This document shows positions 43,994-55,179 of a DNA stretch of 64,000 nucleotides, one piece after another. The notes beneath the pieces were generated by a model that saw only the letters and a program-made list of their open reading frames with translations, did no database searches and had not been told where the DNA came from. The stretch comes from Agarophyton chilense (lineage: Eukaryota > Rhodophyta > Florideophyceae > Gracilariales > Gracilariaceae). The stretch lies in contig JARGXX010000096.1 in assembly GCA_030374765.1 (NCBI GenBank), forward strand, positions 806,001 through 870,000. The letters are read 5' to 3'. The translations under genes were made by a program, and so were the position numbers. Within the stretch, counting starts at the first letter, position 1, and the number at the start of each line of letters is the position of its first letter.

Positions 43994-45724
43994 TCAGGTG
44001 TCTCCAAAGGACTGCCCTTGTTCCCTGATGCAATAGCTACGACGAACCGTCGTGTTCTGGCGAACCGTCTTGTCGGGAGGCGGTTTGGGAGGCGTTTGGG
44101 GATTATACGGACCAATGGTTGAATTATTCGGACCAATGGTTGCCCCCTCCTGAAGGCCGCGATCCGAGTGGCTGATTCTGCGCCAATAGCGGGCGATAAT
44201 ATTAGCCGGAATGGTTTGAGGCTCTTGCCAAGTATCTTCCTGAGGTGTGTAGCCGAACCAACGGACGCGATAGAGCAGAGTCCCATCTTCTCCCAGACCG
44301 GCGGAGATGATGCGCTCAATCACATATTCCGGTTGATATTCATCCTCCGGAAGGAGAGTGTGGTCCAGAGGAACGAATTTATCAGAGTCGGTTGGGAGCG
44401 ATGGGTCATAGTAGTTGGCATTGACCATCGTGTCCGTGGGGCTTGTCAAGTCCTTGGGAACTGCCTTAGGGGGTGTGGAGACTTGATCTTCGACCTGAGG
44501 TCGTGGTGCTTCCGTTGAGCCAGGGGGCTGTGACTTTGGTGGTCCGGAGGAACTGGGAGCTCGTGTCACGCGGTCAATAGACATGGTGTCCTGTAGGCCG
44601 TCAATGAGCAACGTGATGGTGTGGTCATTGGCCTTAAGGACTTTGTATGGTCCCGTAGAGCGGGGTGAGATCTTCCGCATAGTGTCCTTGAGTTCCTCAC
44701 TGTCCTTCGGTGGCCGGTCCAGGTAAACCAGGTCTCCTTTCCCAAAGGTCAGGATATTCCAAACGGCTTTGTCGAAATGGATCTTGTAGCGCCGTTGGGC
44801 TTTGGTTAGTACAGTTCTGGCCGATTGGAGAATGCGGTCAATGCGTCGGCGCGAGTAGCGCTTCGCCTGGGTAGGAGCCATCCCTTCGGTTATGTCCTGG
44901 AATTTGATAGACTCCTGAAGTTCAACAGCTACCGGCGGCGGCGCTCTTGATAGCGTTAAGTCGAACGGTGTTGTCCCTGTGGAAGCGTGCACCTGCGTGT
45001 TGTAGGCATAAATCAGTGGCTCAAGGTATTCGTCCCAGTCCAATTGGTGCTTCGATACGTAGTGTGCCACTTGGTCCAGAAGGGTGCGGTTGAAGCGTTT
45101 TTCTTGGCCATGTGCCCGCGGGTGGTACGCCGTGTTGGTCACATGTTTGATTCCTAAGGTAGCACAAACGTGTGAGAAGAATTTGGATACAAACCGGTTG
45201 CCTTTATCCGTAAGGAGGTAGAGTGGCATGCCATATGAATATATCCAGTGGGAGAAGGAGGCCGTGGCAACATCCGTGGCTGTTATCTTCCCTAGGTGTA
45301 GGGCTAGGGTAAGTTTGGTAAACCTATCGGTTATAATCAAAACAAACCGTTTCCCATGGGACGACTTAAGCAAAGGCCCAATTATATCCCTTGCGACAAA
45401 TACCATTGGACCGGCGGTTGGGAAGAGCTTCAGTTTGGCCTGATAGTTGGCGCGAGACCCTCGGATATGTGCGCTCGATGCACAGTTCCGTGCGGTTCGC
45501 CACAGGTCCTGCGCCATTAGTGGCCAGTAGAAGAACTTCCTTAGGGTCTGGTACATTCGTCGGCCTCCAGGATGACCAGCCAAGCGGGAGAAATGGGCGA
45601 GGTACAGGAATTGGGCCCTTAGCGAGGCTGGTATTACCCGTTGGAGTGCGTTTTCCAGCGGTGAGCGGCGACATAGTAGTCCAAATCGGTCATGGTCGAA
45701 CAGACATCCTGGGGTCCCTACCAA
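43994..45724 (-). pseudogene. Element C integrase and chromodomain
   Basis: Integrase with HHCC region (LAHFSRLAGHPGGRRM), core with LLTDKGNRF and HPRAHGQEKRFNRT, a short linker, and the chromodomain YVIERIISAG ... YRVRWFGYTPQEDTWQEP. Part of a broken element. Confidence 0.85.
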
Positions 45725-46305
45725 TTGGACTGTTTCCTTGCAGTATTCGTCTTCGATCTGCGCCTGTAGGAGTTCCTCAATAGTTATAGGGAAGAGTTCT
45801 TTTTCCTACGGGGCTATCGCGTTAACCTGAGGTGGTGACGAATTGGGCGGTACTGTTTCCCAGTCCAATAGGTATACTTCGTTGTTCTTTACTTCAGGAT
45901 CCTCCGATTGCACCTTTCCATAAGTTCATCTGTTTCCGTGTAGTCCTGAGGTCCATCATCTGTAAAGGGGGTGGGAATTAGGTCGTCCACTGGGTTTTCA
46001 TCAGTTCCGTCGATAATGATTCGCGACAGGGCATCTGCTGCCTGGTGCTTGATGCCTGGCCTATACATTATCTCTTAATCATATTAGGAGAGTCTGAGGC
46101 GCCACATAGCGAGGCGACTTGATGCATCGGTCATATTGAATAGCCAGCGGAGTGAATCATGGTATGTCCTAATGGTAAACCTAGCTCCCTCGAGGTACGG
46201 ACGCAGTGTCATTACAGAATATAAGATGGCTAGACATTCCTTTTCGGTCGTAATGTAGTTTCGCTCCGCGCCGGTGAGCGTTCTGCTCCAGTAGCCAATA
46301 GGTCG

Positions 46306-48287
46306 TTATTCCTTCGGTGGCTCTTGTTCCTGTAGCAGTACACAACCCACTTGGACATCAGAGGCATCTGTGTCCAGGACGAAAGGCCTATTGGGCTTTG
46401 GTAAGGCCAATATGGGTGGGTTCAGCAATTTGTTCTTTAGGGTTTGAAATGCTTCGTACTGGTCGTCCGTAAGGGCTTCGAACTCCGAAAGTGTTCCCTT
46501 CTTAAGCATCGCGTTGAGAGGGGCTGAGATCTTGGCAAAATCTTGGGCGAACCGTCGGTAAACGTTGCACAAGCCCACGAAGGATCGTAGTTCCGTGTGG
46601 GTCCTTAAAGGCTTAGCCTGGCGAATCGCATTCGTTGTCCTTGTAGCCACCTTTAGCTTTCCTGGGAGGACGACGTGACCGAGATAGTCCACTGAGGCCT
46701 GGAAGAAAACGCATGTGCGGAGTTTCAGTGTTACTCCAGCGTCCTGTAGGATTGTTAGCACCTTCTTAACGTGGCGAAGGTGTTCCTTTACGGTACGTGA
46801 GAAGATTGTAACGTCATGAAAATAGAATAATGCGAATTTCCATTTGACTCTAGACAGTATGATGTCCAGTACCCGTTGGAAAGTTGCTGGTGTATTCTTC
46901 AAACCAAAGGGCATGCGAGTAATTCTGAACAGACCTTCATGAGTGGTAAACGTTGTCACCGCTCTCCCGTCTTCGGCCAACGGGATTTTCCATTATCCCG
47001 AGTTAGCGTCCAGTGTGGTAAATGCAGACAGTTGTCCATGCGGGGTATCGGGTATAAGTCCCTCTTGGTTACTGCGTTTAGCTTCTGGTAGTCGACACAG
47101 AACCTAACGGAGCCATCTTTCTTCGCAACAAGGACAACGGGACTTGTCCATTCGGATTGCTTTGGAGGCGCCGGCTCTATGACTCGAGCTTTGCGCATCT
47201 TTTCCATCTGGTCGGCCACAATTACCCTACCTCCAAGGCGGGTACGGTATGGGTGCTGGAAATGTGATCTAGCATCATACTGAAGGTCAATGCCGTGTGT
47301 AGTGGCTCTGGTTTTTCTCAATCTACCTGACCACGTGGCCTCGTATTCCCTGAGGAGATCAAGTACCTGGGGCCTGTAGGATTCGAATTCTTCGCCAATG
47401 GCGACTGTCCCCTCCCAAGAGTCGACGTCCTTGTCGGGAGTTGGCGTCGCAAGATTATCCATTCGGACCTCCATAATGGCCACAGGCGCGGGTAGAGTGA
47501 TACCAATCACTGTATCTTTAGGTAATCGCACGGGTTTATCTCGGAAGTTGCTGATTGTGACCAAGAAGCTGTTGAGGTGGATGTCCATTACGCCACTGGC
47601 CATCAACGTAAGGTGCTTCAGATCCGTTTTCGGGTGGTTCTGAATCGTTACGAGACCTGAGGACTGGGAATGGACCGATAAAGCGAGTTGGGTCATCGGC
47701 GGTATCGTTATGGCCTTTGCCAGGCGAAAATTATTGGACTTCGTGTTTTCGGAGACAACCGCCTGATTGTGGTTAGCTTCTGGCCCTGGGGTTGAACCAG
47801 TTATGGAGATGGAAGGTGCGCGGTAAAACGCGACTTTCCAAAGGCCTGGATAAATGGCCCTAATGTATCAGTCGATAAAGGAGGTCCCTAGGATTGCTTC
47901 AAAGGTTATGTTAGGACATACAAGGAACCACGTGCGGACTTTGAATTGTCCTAATTGTAGGTAAAGTGGTACTTTCCCTTTGATGTCCATTGGTCTACGA
48001 GACGCATCGGTAGTCCTTGGGGTCTTCCTTGCCTGAACGAAATCTTCCCAACCCAGTGGGAGCAGCTTAGGATGGACCAAGTTGGGACCAGCGCCTTTGT
48101 CCATTACAGCTGTGGTCACTCGAGAGTTGCTGGAACGAAGTGCTGTGGGTACTCGAACTTTAAAGTTCTCCTTCCTGAGGATACAGACGGGGTCGTTACT
48201 GTGTTCCAATTGTGGTTCATCCTGATTGATCCATTGTGGGTGGTTTGTTTTGGGAGATGAGGAGCTCTTTGGCTCATGACCATCCAA
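46306..48287 (-). pseudogene. Element C protease, reverse transcriptase and RNase H region
   Basis: From right to left: a protease-like segment near 48.1 kb, RT with VRFCVDYQKLN and RMPFGLKNTPATFQR near 47.1-46.9 kb, the connection domain with LRSFVGLCNVYRRF, and RNase H starting with LDTDASDVQVGCVL. Decayed; several breaks. Confidence 0.8.
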
Positions 48288-48928
48288 TTGGTTGCGGCAG
48301 GGGATTAAAAAAGAGAAGATTTGCCTCGCGTGGACCCTCTAAGAGGTTTCCGATGGGGTTCTCATTTCTTCCTGAGGATAGGGTTCTTCCACGGGGTCGT
48401 TTGTAGGATCTACAATGGCGTGGACCTGTGGGGCTTTGATCGGAGTGTCCGGAGGCGTGGCATAGCGTGAGCTTCCAGGGGTCCCTGTGGTTTGTTTCTG
48501 TGCCCTGTTATACATTCCTTCGGATCTTTGCATCCGGTAATTCTCTTCCCTTAGGGCTAGGAGGGTTTTTAGTGCGTCCTCAGGCAGATACCTCGTACAG
48601 TCACAAGGTTAGGTCGGTGATAGGCAGAGGAAGCAGGCCCTTGGGGAGCGAACAAAAACGTCCTTGCGGGGCGGGAAGGGAGAATAATTAGGTGTGGGTG
48701 GTCCAGTGGTCGCTGTAGCTCCCTAGGAGGTGTATGATGGGGGCCCGTACGGAGGAGCACTGAAATTGACCGCGAGGAAGTCTCCCGAATCGGCGTAATG
48801 GAATGAAGCATGTCCGACTCCGTGGAGCTAACCCAATGGGCTTGGTTGGGTTTTCGCAGTATAGTTGCGTGTCCTCTGGTTATATCATCGTTGCGCCTGG
48901 AGGTTCTGTAGGTTTTACCATAACCCTC

Positions 48929-49595
48929 TGTAGTATTCTACTATGTTGGGGAATCAGACATGTTGGTTTTTTGCGAAGTCGTGGTTGGAACTCATAAGTG
49001 AGTGATGTCATCAAACTTGTGATATGAAACGGCACACCGCGTAGGATGCCTAGAGGCAGAATGTCTTAGTGGGACACGTGGTATCACGAGTGGAGTGGCT
49101 TGCAACGGCGCATGTAGTGGCGATCCACGTGGCTGGTTTTACTACCCTTTGTAGCTAGACGTCCATTAGGGACCATACCCATACAGTGGTTTGGCTAAAT
49201 GGCTGACCACTGGGTATTATTTATATATTTATTTGGGCACTCACCCTGGCACACAGTATATAGTGTACCAGAGGTGAGCGCCAACTCCAAGTAAAGGAGA
49301 AAACATGGGCATCATGACTATTCTGTTCCTCGTTTAGGATTCCTTAACCGGAGATCCAGACGAGCTATAATAGATAGTCAGCCCCCAACCACTTTATGAG
49401 CCGTCTCGTACCTACGTCCCATCAACGTTTTACAGTTACACTGTTCACCCTCGCTGGCGAGTAGTGGCCTTACACCCCACTTCCAGCTCGCTGGTGTTGT
49501 AGCTCTACCACCCCTTTTCCTTCGCCGCAAGCGACCCATCGGCAGTCCGAACGCTGTCGCAGGTGTCTGCTCTCTCCGTTAGAGCGGATACTACA
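48929..49595 (+). mobile_element. Solo LTR of the element B family inside element C
   Basis: 667 bases, beginning TGTAGTATTCT and ending GGATACTACA, with the 5-bp target duplication CCCTC at 48924-48928 and 49596-49600. It aligns with the 3' LTR of B with moderate divergence. A full element was presumably reduced by LTR-LTR recombination. It is younger than the insertion of C. Confidence 0.88.
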
Positions 49596-49699
49596 CCCTC
49601 GACGTAGGTAACGAGCCTTGGGAAGGAGTATTGCGGGTTTTCCGTGTGGTAGTTGCGCACATGTGTCCGAATGGAAAAGAGCAATCCCCTGATGAGGTG

Positions 49700-51186
49700 A
49701 AGACTGAGCCGTTTTTCGGAGAACACGTTTTCACATCGGTAAGCCTTCTTCCATAGGTCGTCTGCGAAAGCCGAATCAGTCATGTCGGAGCTCGGCCTAA
49801 AGGAGATGACTTCCTGGTGGGCATCCATTATGACTTCATCCGTGCCGTAGGTTTCCAATAGGTAATGAACAACCTGGGGGTATGACCTGAGGAGCTCACG
49901 GTCTTGACCATCTACGAGGGCAGTTGTGCCAGATATCTTCGAAACCACTCGGTCACGCGCCACTCCTGAAAGGAAGAATTGGAAAAGGTACAGAGCGGCG
50001 CTCACGTGGACACCGTTCTGATCGCAAGCCGTACGGAACAAACTGAGAAACCTAAGAACATCAATGGGATCGGAACCAAAGAACTTTTCCGTAATGATAA
50101 GTTGCATCCGTTTGGCCCATTTGGCGACTCTGCAAGCAACCGAACCAGAATATTTTGTGGGTCTGTCGGCCAGCCGGTAAATCCGGTAGTCTTGAACCTC
50201 AAGGAAAAGTTCGTTTGTGGTTTCCAGTGGTCTGAGGCTTCGAACGGCCACCTCATCCACTTCCGAGTCGGTCGTTTCGGTCGAGGCCGATTCGGAATCA
50301 CTCGTGTCCGAATGGTCTCTTCTCTTACTCTTTTTGTGCTTCTTTCTCCTGCAGTTACTTCTTTTCTTCTTTCCAGCGGAGGAGGGACCTAAAGGATCGA
50401 TCTCTCTATCAGATTCGATGGAGCCCTGAGGTCGCTGTACCTCGTATAATCCGTCGGGTGGGGCAAGCGGTCTCTCTTCTAGACGCGGAGCTTCTCTTTT
50501 TCTCCTCGCTTGTCCCTCCCTTGGATTCTCCTGATGGGCGACCTGTCTCTCACCGGATGGTTAATTTGTGGTGGGGTGGTCCTAGGGACCAAATTGCCTC
50601 CCTGGCGGGTGACGGCTCCTTGAACGGCCTGTAGGAGGGAGTCTATGAATAAATCAGACTCCAATACCTCAGGTACGATTTGCGCGATGAAATTATCCGT
50701 ATGGTCAGCGATCGCCGTAGCGAGTCGCACGTCCATAACGGAATCCACGTGGGTTGAGCAGAGCTCACGGGGACGGGGCCAGAGAAGGTCGGCAAGCCCT
50801 GTGGGCATGTTTTCTCGAATTCCTTCGGTCTGGGGGGTTTCTCCTTGAGGTGTCCCTGGCCTAGAGGTGGCCCTGGTTAGACGTTCTCGTAAACGCGCTG
50901 CCACCGTGGGTTCTCGACGAATCCTTTCAGGGTTATCCAGTGGGGTCAGTACTTCTTGCGGCTGGCTCCTCATTCTCCTGCTGTCGCTAGCGGTATCACC
51001 CTGAGGGTCAGGCGACATCGCCGGCGTTGTATTCGCCCTTCGTCCTGCCGTAGGAGTCTTATGGTCGGGTCGGCTGGGTGTGTTTTCTGCATCCATAATG
51101 GGGGTTGCTTTTGTACTTCTGGTCCGTTGGGGAATTATAACAAAGGTTAGAATCCGGATAATTCTTCGTTCCAGTGGTCCGTTCAA
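49700..51186 (-). pseudogene. Element C gag region
   Basis: An Arg/Pro/Thr-rich N-terminal part, then the capsid-like region KRMQLIITEKFFGSDPIDVL, parallel to element A's KRMQLSLRNQSFSGEDPILV. Interrupted downstream by the solo LTR. Broken. Confidence 0.75.
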
Positions 51187-51203
51187 TTATTCCAAAGGTT
51201 TTC

Positions 51204-51217
51204 AAGTCGGGAGACCA
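51204..51217 (-). promoter_or_regulatory. Primer binding site of element C
   Basis: TGGTCTCCCGACTT on the minus strand, three bases inside the 5' LTR, identical to the site in element A. Confidence 0.65.
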
Positions 51218-51220
51218 AAA

Positions 51221-51666
51221 TGTAACGCAATGACTGTTGGGTCAGCGTACGGGTCTTGACCGGTGGTAGAGTGGTAGAGCGGGTCCTAAGGTTCGAATCC
51301 TTGACGGCGGCACTCCCAGAGTACTTGGTGCAGTGGGCTGGCGTTTACTGCGTAGTCCTACAGGTTGGAGCTACAGAAACGATGGCTTGAAGACCAAAGG
51401 GTGGAACTAATATACCAAAAAGGGTTATTTAGTATCCTAACGGTGCCTACCGTACTCTAAGGGAGAAGCGTCACTCGAGCCAAGTAAATAGTACTGGCGA
51501 GGTACTAAGATCTCCATGGCACTGTAATGCTAATCTATTACACTAATTAAAATAATTTAATAATCTACATGAGTCCACCTGAGGTCGACCCGTCCACGTG
51601 TCATCTGCAAGATCCTTCAGGGCCCGGCGGCCTACAGGGCTCAACCGCTATCACCGCTCTTTCACA
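51221..51666 (-). repeat. 5' LTR of element C
   Basis: 446 bases, TG...CA ends on either strand reading, followed by CGGCG at 51667-51671. Confidence 0.93.
51272..51300 (+). other. tRNA-like A-box and B-box pair in LTR C
   Basis: TGGTAGAGCGGG (51272-51283) fits the pol III A-box consensus at 11 of 12 positions and GGTTCGAATCC (51290-51300) is an exact B box with a T-arm-like stem (AAGG/CCTT). The other LTR has the same at 42289-42317. Only six bases separate the boxes, so the anticodon arm is missing and this is not a working tRNA gene. Confidence 0.55.
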
Positions 51667-51671
51667 CGGCG

Positions 51672-52023
51672 CTCGAATGATCCCAGCGGAGGATACATAA
51701 GCCGCATTCGACATCACACCTGCAGCCGAAGACTATTAGGCCAAGGATTGGAATCCCACGCGAGGAGACCGCATTGATCGGAAAACCGAAGGCGAGGCAG
51801 CCTGCGAATCGAAGCCACTGCTGGCGTAAGGACCCTCGGAGGGTACGTCTCCGTTGTTGGAGTTGTGCAGCGCGTATGGGTTCATCGCTGAGCAATTCGA
51901 ACCAGATGGTACTCTCGTGGAGACGAGGAAATTTCGGAATACAGATGCATGCTCCGTTATATGAGGACGTCTTGCTTTGCCGCTGGTTCGCGCGCAACGA
52001 GGGGGATGTGTAGTATTCTGCAC
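51672..52023 (-). pseudogene. Element B antisense accessory gene, 5' part beyond element C
   Basis: Minus-strand sequence that continues the accessory gene on the other side of element C, up to just before the purine tract and 3' LTR of B. Similarity to A is weaker here (NPYALHNSNNGDVPSEGPYAS against AAAAPYGMFPRRGWPPYD). Confidence 0.5.
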
Positions 52024-52626
52024 TGTCGGAATGCTGATGGAAGGTTTTTTAGCTAAGTATAATAATACTCATAAGTGAGTGCAACGGCTGGGATGAAGTT
52101 ATGAAGTGGCACCCCGCAGATGGTCCGTGAGATGGTAGGTTACACGTGGGACCTCGGTCTGCCACGGCGCATCCGATTCGACTCTTTGTAGGGAAATACC
52201 GGATTGGCAACGGCGCATATACTGTAGTGAGTAGCCACTTGGCAACCATTATCCCGTACTGTAGAGGGGTTAATCGGCTAACCAAGTTTATATCTAGATA
52301 TTATTATATGCGGCTCTCACCCCTGTGCACTGTACTTAAGGCACAGAAGGGAGCGCCGACTCCAAAGTAAAGGATATAATAAACGGGTTCACAACTCACT
52401 TGTTTCTTGTCCAGGATTACTTAACCGGAGATCCGGAAAAGCTACAACAAGTAGTTGTCCGTTCCATAGTACCAACCACCCTCATTGGCGAGTGGGGCCT
52501 TACAACCCCCATTCTAGCTCTCTAATGTTGTGCTCTACCACATCTTCCCCTTAGCCGTAGGCACCCATTATGCAGTCCCAAACACTGTCGCATGTGTCCG
52601 CTCTCTCCGTTAGAGCGGATACTACA
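52009..52626 (+). repeat. 3' LTR of element B
   Basis: Starts TGTAGTATTCT directly after GAGGGGGATG and ends GGATACTACA. It aligns along its length with the solo LTR at 48929-49595 and, in blocks (GGCCTTACA, terminal ACTACA), with the LTR of element A. Confidence 0.8.
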
Positions 52627-52650
52627 CCCTAAAACGCAGACAATTACTCC

Positions 52651-52923
52651 GTGTGCAGCGGTAACGCTGCATCGATCGCAGTTCGCCGCAGGAACTCGAA
52701 GAAGAAACGCCGCGATGAGGACGTTGACTTTGAAGAAGAGAATCGCAATATAATCCCAGAAGATCTCATCGCGAGGCGCTCGTCAGATGAAGCCAGCCTT
52801 GGATTTGTGCGTGACCACTTGGACTTAGAAATAGAGGCTGAAGAGACTACCAAACACAGGCTCAATCTCGACGAGAACCGTGCGGCTGTTGAAATAGAGA
52901 AAGAAAAAGAGGCTGTGGAGTAG
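52651..52923 (+). CDS. Possible remnant of a charged, helical protein
   Basis: A 90-residue frame rich in Glu, Arg and Lys (RRRNSKKKRRDEDVDFEEEN, then a helical EIEKEKEAVE end). It begins just after the 3' LTR of B, so its front may have been lost when B inserted or decayed. The composition is like the tails of Myb/SANT-type partner proteins of Harbinger transposons, and a Harbinger relic lies nearby, but no motif proves this. Confidence 0.3.
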   Translation: MCSGNAASIAVRRRNSKKKRRDEDVDFEEENRNIIPEDLIARRSSDEASLGFVRDHLDLEIEAEETTKHRLNLDENRAAVEIEKEKEAVE

Positions 52924-53444
52924 CGCAAAATAATGGTGGACGTGTTTTCTCTGATTGCTAAGAAGCTCTCTTGATGGCAGAATGCTTGTGGCTGACCTTA
53001 TACTGCGAGTCTGCAGCGCCCGCCCCCTTCGTCTTGCTAATCGCGCGCTGCATTTGTTAGGAAACATTTTTACATGGTTAGGTAACGTTGCCAAGAAGGT
53101 GAAGAGAATTAAAATTACAACTGCGTATGACCGTCGTGGCAAAGAAATGACTTGATTTTCCGTAGCAGACCAGAGCTTATGTAGGCAAGCGCCACAGGCG
53201 CTTTCTTAACGCGCAATAAGCGGCGGTAATTTTGTGAAGAGAACATTTGTTTGATATCTTTATAGAATTCCACCGCTTCTCGTACCGTTCTCATCCTTCT
53301 GTTGTATAGGGCTTGCGCCGTGGTTGCGTCTATGTCGTACAATCATCTCTGGGGTCTGCGACTGTCTTGTATCGGGAGCGTGGTGACTCTCAGCCTTTGA
53401 AGGTAGACGTGATAAACCTCGATGGTAACAGGGCACTGTGAAAA

Positions 53445-53717
53445 CCCGCAGGGGCTAACTGCGGGGCAACTAGCCTATACCGTGTAGGTGAACGATGGTA
53501 GACGTCGACGCGCGGGAAACCCTGGGTGGTAGTTGAGAAACAATGAACCAAAAGGTATAGTCGTGACCCAAGTGGTGCCTGTCTTTATCAGATTAGGATA
53601 GGGGAGGTGCAGTTCCCTATATGCAGTGGACTGCACTCTCCAGATCACCCGGGAGGTGCCAGAAAGGCACGGTCTCTGACCTAGTGTCAGAGACCTGGCC
53701 AGCACTGGCTACAGTGC
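53445..53717 (+). other. Cluster of perfect short hairpins
   Basis: Five perfect inverted repeats in 275 bases: CCCGCAG/CTGCGGG (53445-53465), TGCAGT/ACTGCA (53622-53635), GTGCC/GGCAC (53656-53670), GGTCTCTGAC/GTCAGAGACC (53671-53695) and GCACTG/CAGTGC (53702-53717). The last four are almost back to back. An AT-rich stretch with repeated AATTAC follows at 53745-53780. Could be the structured end of a decayed transposon or a structured RNA. Confidence 0.6.
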
Positions 53718-53944
53718 CAGGTGGCCACTCCACTACTGTACTAAAATAAATATAATTACAATTACAATTACCAACAATTACTCAACCAGAAGGTACATGT
53801 CAACACTACACGTGGCCGACAACACCTAGATGGTAGCTCGCCCGGAGCTGCGTGGCCGATGATCCCTCGCATCCATCACCCACAAGGTTAGTGTAGTACA
53901 TTGACAACCCCAAAGGTCAAACCTTCTGTCACTATACAACAGTC

Positions 53945-54360
53945 TAGTTTTGCGTGTATCTTCTGTAGCCATGGTCGCAACACATACGCAAAATCGCCCT
54001 ACAAGCAAAATTGCCGCCGTTTGATTGCCATATCCGTTTTAAATCGCTGGGATAGTCCACTGTTACGAAGCAAGGTCTTTTCATGCCTTCACCCTGTGTC
54101 CAGCCAATAAAAGGTGAACATCAGTTCATCGAGGGTCGTTAAGCTTTGATTTATTATACATTTAATACACTTATGTCCTAAATAGCAGCTCTCCTGAAAG
54201 GAGCCTTGTCGACATAGGCGGCTAATCTTAACCTTTTTGCAGTCAATAAATGTGACGCAGTTATCGAGCGGTGCCTCCATTTGTTCTATTGCAGCAGCAT
54301 ATTTTTTCACTCCCTTCTGCATCAGAGCATAACGGAAAGAAGTTATGAGTGCCTCTTTTC
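53945..54360 (-). pseudogene. PIF/Harbinger transposase relic (DDE_4 type)
   Basis: The minus-strand translation has APLDNCVTFID ... YLGHKCIK, matching the first catalytic block of Harbinger transposases (PLDNC-x-GFIDGT, NGHKR), and further on GDFAYVLRPWL, matching the GDPAYPLRPWL block. The two blocks are in different frames and a stop directly precedes the second, so this is a dead fragment. The N-terminal part is not recognisable beyond about 54.36 kb. No terminal repeats found. Confidence 0.65.
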
Positions 54361-55179
54361 CTGGACGAACGTCTCTACTACTTTCTAAAAGATATCTCTC
54401 ATGACCGATGAGTGCATTTCAAAGGTCGTCTTCAAATCAAGACACCTACAATGTGTGCTCAGCTTCTTAAGCAAGATGAAATACACCGCCAGTGGCTGTA
54501 AGTGATAGAAATTGCGCTCCAAAACACTCGCAATTTACAATATCATCATAAATATTCGCGGCTGCTGGTGAAGACGGAAACAAAAAGACGTGAAACTTTG
54601 AACTTAGTTGTAGGAATTGAGGTTGAAAGAGGTTCATGAGATTAAATAAGATCTAATTTCAAGCGTTATCATTTTTTTACGCGCTGCATGAACTGGCAAA
54701 AAGTCTTTCAATGCTATCAAGGGGCTGTTACTGCTGATAACAGCGGCGTAGAGCGTGCGCCTTTTTTTGCGCTTGCGATCGAGCGTGTGGCGAATGGACA
54801 AGTCTTTCTGCCGCATCTCGGTCACCCCTTCCCGTAGTCGTACTCATGATTCGACTCGCCGACGGGTAAGTATTTTTTGCGTAATATCATTTTGTACGCT
54901 CAAAGTTTTTCCGTGTCTTTGAAATTGGGACTCACAAAAGCTCCTCATACGAATTTTTCCTTTTGCGTAAGCTCTCTAATTTCTATATTAGTTGAGTGCA
55001 ACTGTAGGACCGATGTGCATCGCATACATTAATATACACGAAGCGGCGCGCGTTTCACTCGTGCGTTCTACACGCCTCACATGTTTCATGCAAGGTCACA
55101 TCAATCGTACAAATTCCGCTCCTTCCACGGCCAGCGCCCCACCACCAGCTAGCGGCAACGGTGCGTTGAAACGGCAATC
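54361..55179. other. Intergenic, upstream of the plastid-protein gene
   Basis: AT-rich, no convincing frame. A short minus frame at 54634-54825 is basic but unrecognised. The promoter of the next gene probably lies in its right part; no TATA box is obvious. Confidence 0.4.

Larger units (their letters stand above)
42238..51666 (-). mobile_element. Element C: Ty3/gypsy chromovirus on the minus strand, 9.4 kb
   Basis: Two 446-bp LTRs (42238-42683 and 51221-51666) and the target duplication CGGCG at 42233-42237 and 51667-51671. Read on the minus strand: 5' LTR on the right, primer binding site, gag (about 51.19-49.7 kb), protease and RT (about 48.3-46.3 kb), RNase H, integrase and chromodomain (about 45.7-44.0 kb), a 1.3 kb tail with frames antisense to pol, 3' LTR. 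By eye the LTRs differ at about 29 of 446 positions (6.5 percent), so it is older than element A. Broken in several places (five or more). A solo LTR of the B family sits inside. Confidence 0.93.
24213..52626 (+). mobile_element. Element B: old 5'-truncated Ty3/gypsy chromovirus remnant (outermost layer of the nest)
   Basis: Plus-strand Ty3/gypsy fossil that starts inside the reverse transcriptase, so its 5' LTR, gag and protease are missing. Its own segments are 24213-24414, 25717-26692, 38472-42237 and 51672-52626. The first two carry RT and RNase H, the third carries integrase (NGQVERYNRT), the end of pol with a chromodomain, and most of an antisense gene, and the fourth carries the rest of that gene, a purine tract (GAGGGGGA at 51999-52006) and the 3' LTR. 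The gaps are filled by a Tc1-like transposon, element A and element C. Its sequence is clearly diverged from A and broken in many places. It must be older than all three insertions. Confidence 0.85.

Noticed and set aside
49505-49595. Apparent C-terminal extension of the element C gag frame
   Set aside because: This part lies inside the solo LTR (48929-49595) with exact target duplications, and the same bases end the 3' LTR of element B; the open frame there is coincidental.
49700-51186. Host gene on the minus strand with Arg/Pro-rich protein
   Set aside because: It follows the LTR and primer binding site of element C and resembles gag of element A.
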